Under the pieces are notes generated by a model. That model made no database searches and was not told the DNA's origin. It saw only the letters and a list, made by a program, of their open reading frames with translations. From Sialis fuliginosa (Eukaryota; Arthropoda; Insecta; Megaloptera; Sialidae), in NCBI GenBank assembly GCA_961205875.1, contig OY540817.1:12063001-12127000 (forward strand): a DNA stretch of 64,000 bases, in the 5' to 3' direction. Below, piece after piece: positions 59,421-64,000 of the stretch (the first letter of the stretch is position 1; each line of letters starts with the position of its first letter). A program made the translations under genes and the position numbers.

Positions 59421-60040
59421 ATTAGGGTGTTTTTTTGTTTATTTTTATTTTTTCGATTCCATTGGCCTATGTTTTAGCCTTGGATCAAAAGTTGATTGTC
59501 TCAAAATTTCAGACTCGTACATCGTAGATCAAATCTGTGAACGGCGCAAACCGAGTCTTTTTTCCATTTAATTAACATGGGAAAAATTACTTTTTTACTT
59601 ATGCGTGAATAGCTCGTTGAAAAATGTATTTGTTTTTATTTTTCACAGCAGCATATTATAGAGAATTAAATTTCCTAGAAAAAAGATTCCAAGTGCTCAA
59701 TTCATTAGATACAATATTTTTAAAGATATGTTCGTTTAAACATTATACAAAATAATATTTATGATAATTTTTAAACAAACTTATTTTAAAAATTACTGGA
59801 TTTATGAATTGAGCACTTACTAATCTACAAAATATTGCTCTAAAAAATTTTCAACGTCGAGCTATTCACGCGTAAGTAAAAAAGTAATTTTTCCCATGTT
59901 AATCAAATGGGGAAAAGACGGTTTGCGTCGTTCACAGGTGTAATCTATAAGTCTAAAATTTTGGGGCAGTTAACTTTTGATTCAAAGCTAAAACATTGGC
60001 TAATGGGACCGAAAAAATAAAAATAAAAAAACACCCTAAT
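59421..60040. mobile_element. Foldback MITE, ATTAGGGTGTTTTTTT termini, complete
   Basis: ATTAGGGTGTTTTTTTG is mirrored by AAAAAAACACCCTAAT, with CATTGGCCTATGTTTTAGC against GCTAAAACATTGGCTAATG inside. A half copy is at 4524-4800. 620 bp, TA target site, no coding capacity. Confidence 0.92.
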
Positions 60041-60346
60041 GTACATACGAGTCATTAAGAAGCTAAAACAACTAATTCTACTTAATTATTGTTATTTAAT
60101 GTTTATTTGCCCAAAAGTGGGTTCAAAATCATACTTGCAAGCTTCATAATTTGTAGTTCACGACCGTGATTCAATTCGTCATATTTATATTTCCGTTCTT
60201 AATATGATAGAAATGAAATATGCAAAATTAGAATTCATTTATATGTATGGTGCAGGACAAACCCGAGACGCTTGGTCAATTTAACGTAAGTATACATAAT
60301 TTATTTAAACAATGTTCATTAAATCATGTAAATTAACAATTGCTGT

Positions 60347-60404
60347 TTAGATCAGGTTCTGATTGTCATGATTTCTGTACATCATGAAATTAATATCGTG
60401 TCGC
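60347..60404 (-). CDS. lola: lola exon ZF2b, short terminal exon
   Basis: A CAG acceptor preceded by a T-rich tract (12-13 T) leads into 58 bases ending in TAA at 60347. Joined in phase with ZF2a it codes RRHDINFMMYRN and a short polar tail ending NQNLI. The histidine at residue 54 completes finger 2 with H49 at H-x4-H spacing. The same arrangement and junction phase is seen in ZF3b. Confidence 0.8.
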
Positions 60405-60461
60405 CTGAAAAAAAAAAAACATTATCGAATTATTACTAAAAAGATTATTCTTTGTTTGTAC
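60405..60461 (-). other. 57-bp intron splitting lola variant ZF2
   Basis: GTACAAAC donor at 60461 and T-rich CAG acceptor at 60405. At 57 bp it is close to the lower limit for insect introns. The frame without splicing reads YKQRII and gives no final zinc ligand. Confidence 0.78.
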
Positions 60462-60615
60462 CTGGTTATATGTGTCTCGAGATGAATTTTTTGCTTTCCT
60501 TGGTAACTACATATAGGGCATTTAAATAATGGTTCTTTCCCACATTCATACTTTAAATGTCTCCATAATGTACGTTTGTGTTTATATATTCGAGCACATT
60601 TTCTGCAAACATAAT
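60462..60615 (-). CDS. lola: lola alternative 3' exon ZF2a, split finger
   Basis: Begins after a TTTTTTTCAG acceptor. Finger 1 uses C4, C7, H20 and C25; the spacer is ECGKEPLF; finger 2 has C33, C36 and H49, then IT and an ACCAG|GTAC donor in phase 2. Its last ligand comes from ZF2b. Only three residues precede finger 1. The exon is not flanked by a usable stop until the intron, supporting a spliced 3' end. Confidence 0.86.
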
Positions 60616-60687
60616 CTGAAAAAAATAAATTGTGTTAGTTATAAAATATATTAACAGTAATTTTATATTATAATGACACAAGTACAT

Positions 60688-61057
60688 TAGGGTGGTCCTT
60701 AGATGGGATTGGGACGAATTTTGACTGGGCCGCCTCCCCAAATCAGCTCCAAATAATAATAAAAAGTGGGACAAATTTTCAACCATCTATGTATCTTAAA
60801 AATTGGCCATTACCAGAGGGGGTGATTTTTCCATTTAAAATACATAAATTTTTGTGATTTTTCAGACCTGCATACTAGAGTGTCTTAAAATCTTTCTAAA
60901 AATCTAGAATACTTATGAAAAATCACCCCTCCTCTGGTAATGGCCAATTTTAAAGATTGAGGGTTGAAACTTTTTTCACATTTTTTAAAATTATTTGGAG
61001 TTGATTTAGGGGGCGGCCCAGTCATAATTCGCCCAACCCCATCTAAGGACCACCCTA
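60688..61057. mobile_element. Palindromic MITE, TAGGGTGGTCCTTAG termini
   Basis: TAGGGTGGTCCTTAGATGGG is mirrored by CCCATCTAAGGACCACCCTA. The arms continue through CCATTACCAGAGG against CCTCTGGTAATGG. TA target site, 370 bp. It lies about 70 bp upstream of ZF2a in the intron. Confidence 0.93.
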
Positions 61058-61582
61058 GAGTACATGCCTTCAGCAGTACAAAATTTTTCATACTCATGTA
61101 AATTCTAAATATTTATAATATACAAATTTTGTAAATATCAAAAATTTGTACTGCCGAAGCATTGAAACAAGAAAATTACCTGTGCATATTTGTATGACAG
61201 TGTTTCCCATTTTAATTTGACCACGGAACCCTTTTAAATTCAATAATGAAAATTGAGGTACCAAATGACCCCCATTTGGGAAACACTGATAAAAGATGTG
61301 GAAATAGTGAATTATAAAACATTGTAGCTCTAAAAATTACTGAAATTATAATATAACTGTGCAACTAAGTTCATTCTCTATGCAAGCATTTTTTAATATT
61401 GGTATGAGTCAATTAACATATTATACCTTAACTAATTTAATTCATAAAAAATGCTTACAAACAATATAATAAAACATTAAAACAGATTGACATAACACAT
61501 AAATAAAACATTAATCTATATACCTATATAAGTCATTCAGAAGATAAAACGATTAAGTATCAAACCCATAAATATAGAGACA
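61058..61582. other. Intron
   Basis: No gene. A CCATTTGGGAAACACTG phrase near 61270 mirrors AGTGTTTCCCATTTTAA near 61199, a small inverted repeat. Confidence 0.45.
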
Positions 61583-61914
61583 TAGGGAGCGTTCATGTCT
61601 GACTAAAAAACGGAACAACGAGCTTTGATTGGTTGATTCATGGAATTCTGGTTAAATGTATCAGAAATTAAGGAAATTAAGGAAGTGAGAAAGAAGTAAC
61701 TAGAAAGAGATAGAAACCAGTGACCAGGCTAACCAAAGAACTTTTATATTCATTTCATGTTGAACGTTTCTGCCAGAACTTCCACCTCTTTCTGGTTACT
61801 TCTTTCTCACTTCTTTACACGCTTAAAAAATGACATTCTTTTAATTTCCGGTACATTCCACCAGAAATTCCATGAATCAACCAATCAAAGCTCGTTGTTC
61901 CGTGAACGCTCCCA
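61583..61914. mobile_element. Palindromic MITE, GGGAGC / CGGAACAACGAGC family, copy 2
   Basis: GGGAGCGTTCATG is mirrored by GTGAACGCTCCC, with GAGCTTTGATTGGTTGATTC against GAATCAACCAATCAAAGCTC inside. Copy 1 is at 40275-40592. Confidence 0.9.
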
Positions 61915-62422
61915 TGGAGTGCACATAATATGTAAAAGATCACAAAAGTGAACATAGATATCACCCAAACAATACTGTATCTTTTTTACACTCATGTTGA
62001 AATAGACAAGCATAGACCCACACTATGCTCTATTCGATTTTCGAATGAGATGCGCAGTCCATGCTCTATATGTCTATGGACAAACCTATTTTTTACTTTA
62101 TTGATTAAGAAATTTTATATTGAATCATTTAGTTTTTCACCAATCAAGAAATTAATTGGTAAATTAACATTAATCATTTTTGCAAGTGAATCCCTTATAT
62201 ACAAAAGATATAAAAGCAAATTAATACAAATAAATGATGATAAAAAATTACAATAAAGGAAATTTGAAAGGAACATACATATGCTTTGTAATAATATTTA
62301 TTATTTAAAAAATCTTTACATTAATTCTTAAGGATATTTCAATCATATAATCATATTAAAGTATTATATGTATATTTAGTAATAATTGATTGACGTTTCA
62401 GCATTTTTCATATTTTATTAAT

Positions 62423-62622
62423 TTATTTAGAAATATCTTCATGTACGTAGTTAATATGTCTGGTTAAATGTGCCTTGTATTTGCTTTTGTAACCACAGAG
62501 GTGACAAGACATTTGTTTATTGTTTGCACAGGTATTATTCATATGCCGAACCATTGCACTTCTTGATTTAAATATTCGACCACAATGTACACACACGTAA
62601 TCTTCTTGCGGTGACTTAAAAA
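62423..62622 (-). CDS. lola: lola alternative 3' exon ZF1
   Basis: The first variant in transcription order within this window. Codes 66 residues from a TTTTTTTTCAG acceptor. Finger 1 uses C11, C14, H27 and C32; finger 2 uses C40, C43, H56 and H61. The spacer after C32 is ANNKQMS, lacking the usual G-K-E-P and F but of the same length. The end is EDISK. Like ZF12, it departs from the ECG signature while keeping all eight zinc ligands. Confidence 0.9.
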
Positions 62623-64000
62623 CTGAAAAAAAATAAAAGTTTATCAATAATACCTTTTCTTATATATTATATATATATCAACTTTTTAGAAACAAATATA
62701 TTTTTTATAGCATAATAATATGCTGTTTTAAAAAATATACACATTATTATACATAGAAGAAAAAGATTCGCATATTTTTATTATTTATTATAAAAGATGA
62801 TGAAAATATGAGGCATGTTATTTGTAAGAAAATAAACATAATATTTAAATAATTTATTCGATATTTTGGTCTGTATAAAGATGATAAATATTATTATCTG
62901 AAACTTCATAAATAATATAAATATATAATATATTGTTTACTACTAAAATATATTATGTATAGCTTACATTTATTTCATATAATTCTAAATAAATATTTTA
63001 TATAAACATATAACATTAGCTGTTTTTATATCACTGCTTCAGTTAATTTTTTTGAACTGTAAATATAATGTCGATTAAAAATGGTTATTCATATTAGGCG
63101 CTTATTTAGAATTTTTTCTGAAGAATTAAACTAAATATTAAAATTATTTTTCAGACAATCGAACATCTGGATAAAAATAAAAATGGAGAATTCTCAATAT
63201 TTTTTAACTGCAGTTAAATTAATTTTTATTAAAACAGAAAATAAAAAAAATGAGATGCACCTGGTTTTTTATATTTAATAACAAAATTATTATTATTATT
63301 GCAATTATAACTGAGTTATGTTACGCACTAATGTATCAACCCACACAAATATCATTTTTGAGTTATGAATGCAGTTTTATTCAAAATAAAGTTTACAATA
63401 TTACAGAAAATAGCTCATAGCTATAAAAAATATTTAAATATTAAAAAACTCTTTGCCGCTTCCTAATCATTATAAAAAACAATGTTTTTCAGATTATATT
63501 GGAAGATGTATCTAATTAACCAAACAAATGCCAAATTACTTTTTTTCAATAAAAATAAATGTAACAAAATCATAAATGTATTTTTACTTTCTTATACCCA
63601 TGTATGTATGTATATTTTGTGTATGAAATACCTACATATATACATATAGAATAAGTATAGAAATCCGGATTTTGATGGAATTATCCATTTTGATCTTCCA
63701 TGAATCCATTCTGACTATTTTCGCCATGATATCTGTGTGTCTGTCTGTAAACGCTGTAACTCAAATACGACAAATCGTAGAAGGGTGAAATTTTATATTT
63801 GGCTCCCATGGCAGATATTTCTTTGCATCAACATCGATACCTCAACATGAGTTTAATTATATGGGTTGATACATCAGTGCAAAACATAGTCCAATTATAT
63901 TTATTATAATTATATAAGCTTGAAAAAATAGTTATTATTGCCATATACATAATATAGCTGTCGATTATTAAAATACATATATAAATGTTTTCAATAAAGA
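62623..64000. other. Intron running out of the window
   Basis: AT-rich, no zinc-finger exon seen. A repeat tail with TGTGTGTCTGTCTGTAAAC occurs near 63733. Upstream lola exons are expected beyond 64000. Confidence 0.5.

Larger units (their letters stand above)
26863..64000 (-). other. lola 3' alternative-exon array
   Basis: The region holds nineteen intact minus-strand terminal exons, each coding a C-x2-C-x12-H-x4-C finger followed by a second C2H2 finger. All start after an AG acceptor in phase 1, so each can be joined to the same upstream donor. This architecture is characteristic of insect lola, whose common BTB exons would lie beyond 64000. In Drosophila the isoforms act in axon guidance, gonad development and cell fate, and some are made by trans-splicing. 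mod(mdg4) is a less likely alternative, since its variants carry FLYWCH-type fingers and lie on both strands. Confidence 0.88.

Noticed and set aside
26863..62622. Interpretation as a cluster of separate zinc-finger genes
   Set aside because: Most units lack a start codon, all begin at an acceptor in one phase and none has its own upstream exon; this fits alternative exons of one gene.
26863..62622. mod(mdg4) as the identity of the locus
   Set aside because: mod(mdg4) variants code FLYWCH-type fingers and occur on both strands; here there are CCHC/C2H2 pairs on one strand only.
1..64000. tRNA or rRNA genes
   Set aside because: No cloverleaf with A and B boxes or rRNA-like block was recognised by eye; a covariance-model scan would be needed to exclude them fully.

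Overview
This AT-rich eukaryotic window (roughly 70 % A+T by eye) holds the alternative 3' exon array of one gene on the minus strand, with a TE-rich stretch lacking recognisable genes beyond its 3' end. The gene is recognised as longitudinals lacking (lola), the insect BTB/zinc-finger transcription factor known from Drosophila for many alternative terminal exons, each coding one zinc-finger pair. Nineteen intact variants were found between 26863 and 62622, all on the minus strand. Each begins after an AG acceptor in the same phase (phase 1) and codes a C-x2-C-x12-H-x4-C finger, a spacer that is usually ECG-x3-x-F, a second C2H2 finger and a stop. The common 5' exons with the BTB domain must lie above position 64000. 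The host is probably a hemipteran, perhaps aphid-like, judging from base composition and repeats; this is inference.

Layout. Positions 1-25000 contain no recognisable gene. They hold transposon remnants, including hAT-type elements with exact 8-bp target duplications, foldback MITEs, a decayed DNA transposon whose PHD-like coding fragment was split by a hAT insertion, and a 117-bp tandem repeat. A few patches of balanced base composition may be regulatory. Positions 25000-26860 are the likely 3' flank or 3' UTR of lola. From 26863 to 62622 zinc-finger exons alternate with introns rich in palindromic MITEs. Positions 62623-64000 are intron.

In transcription order (high to low coordinates) the exons are numbered ZF1 (62622) to ZF19 (26863). 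Two variants, ZF2 and ZF3, are split: the last histidine of finger 2 sits on a separate tiny exon. A foldback MITE has expanded the ZF3 internal intron. A decayed copy of ZF13 lies between ZF12 and ZF13. ZF6-ZF8 and ZF15-ZF18 look like local tandem duplications. Each transcript should join the common exons to one variant, so a single gene makes a set of proteins with one dimerisation domain and different DNA-binding ends.
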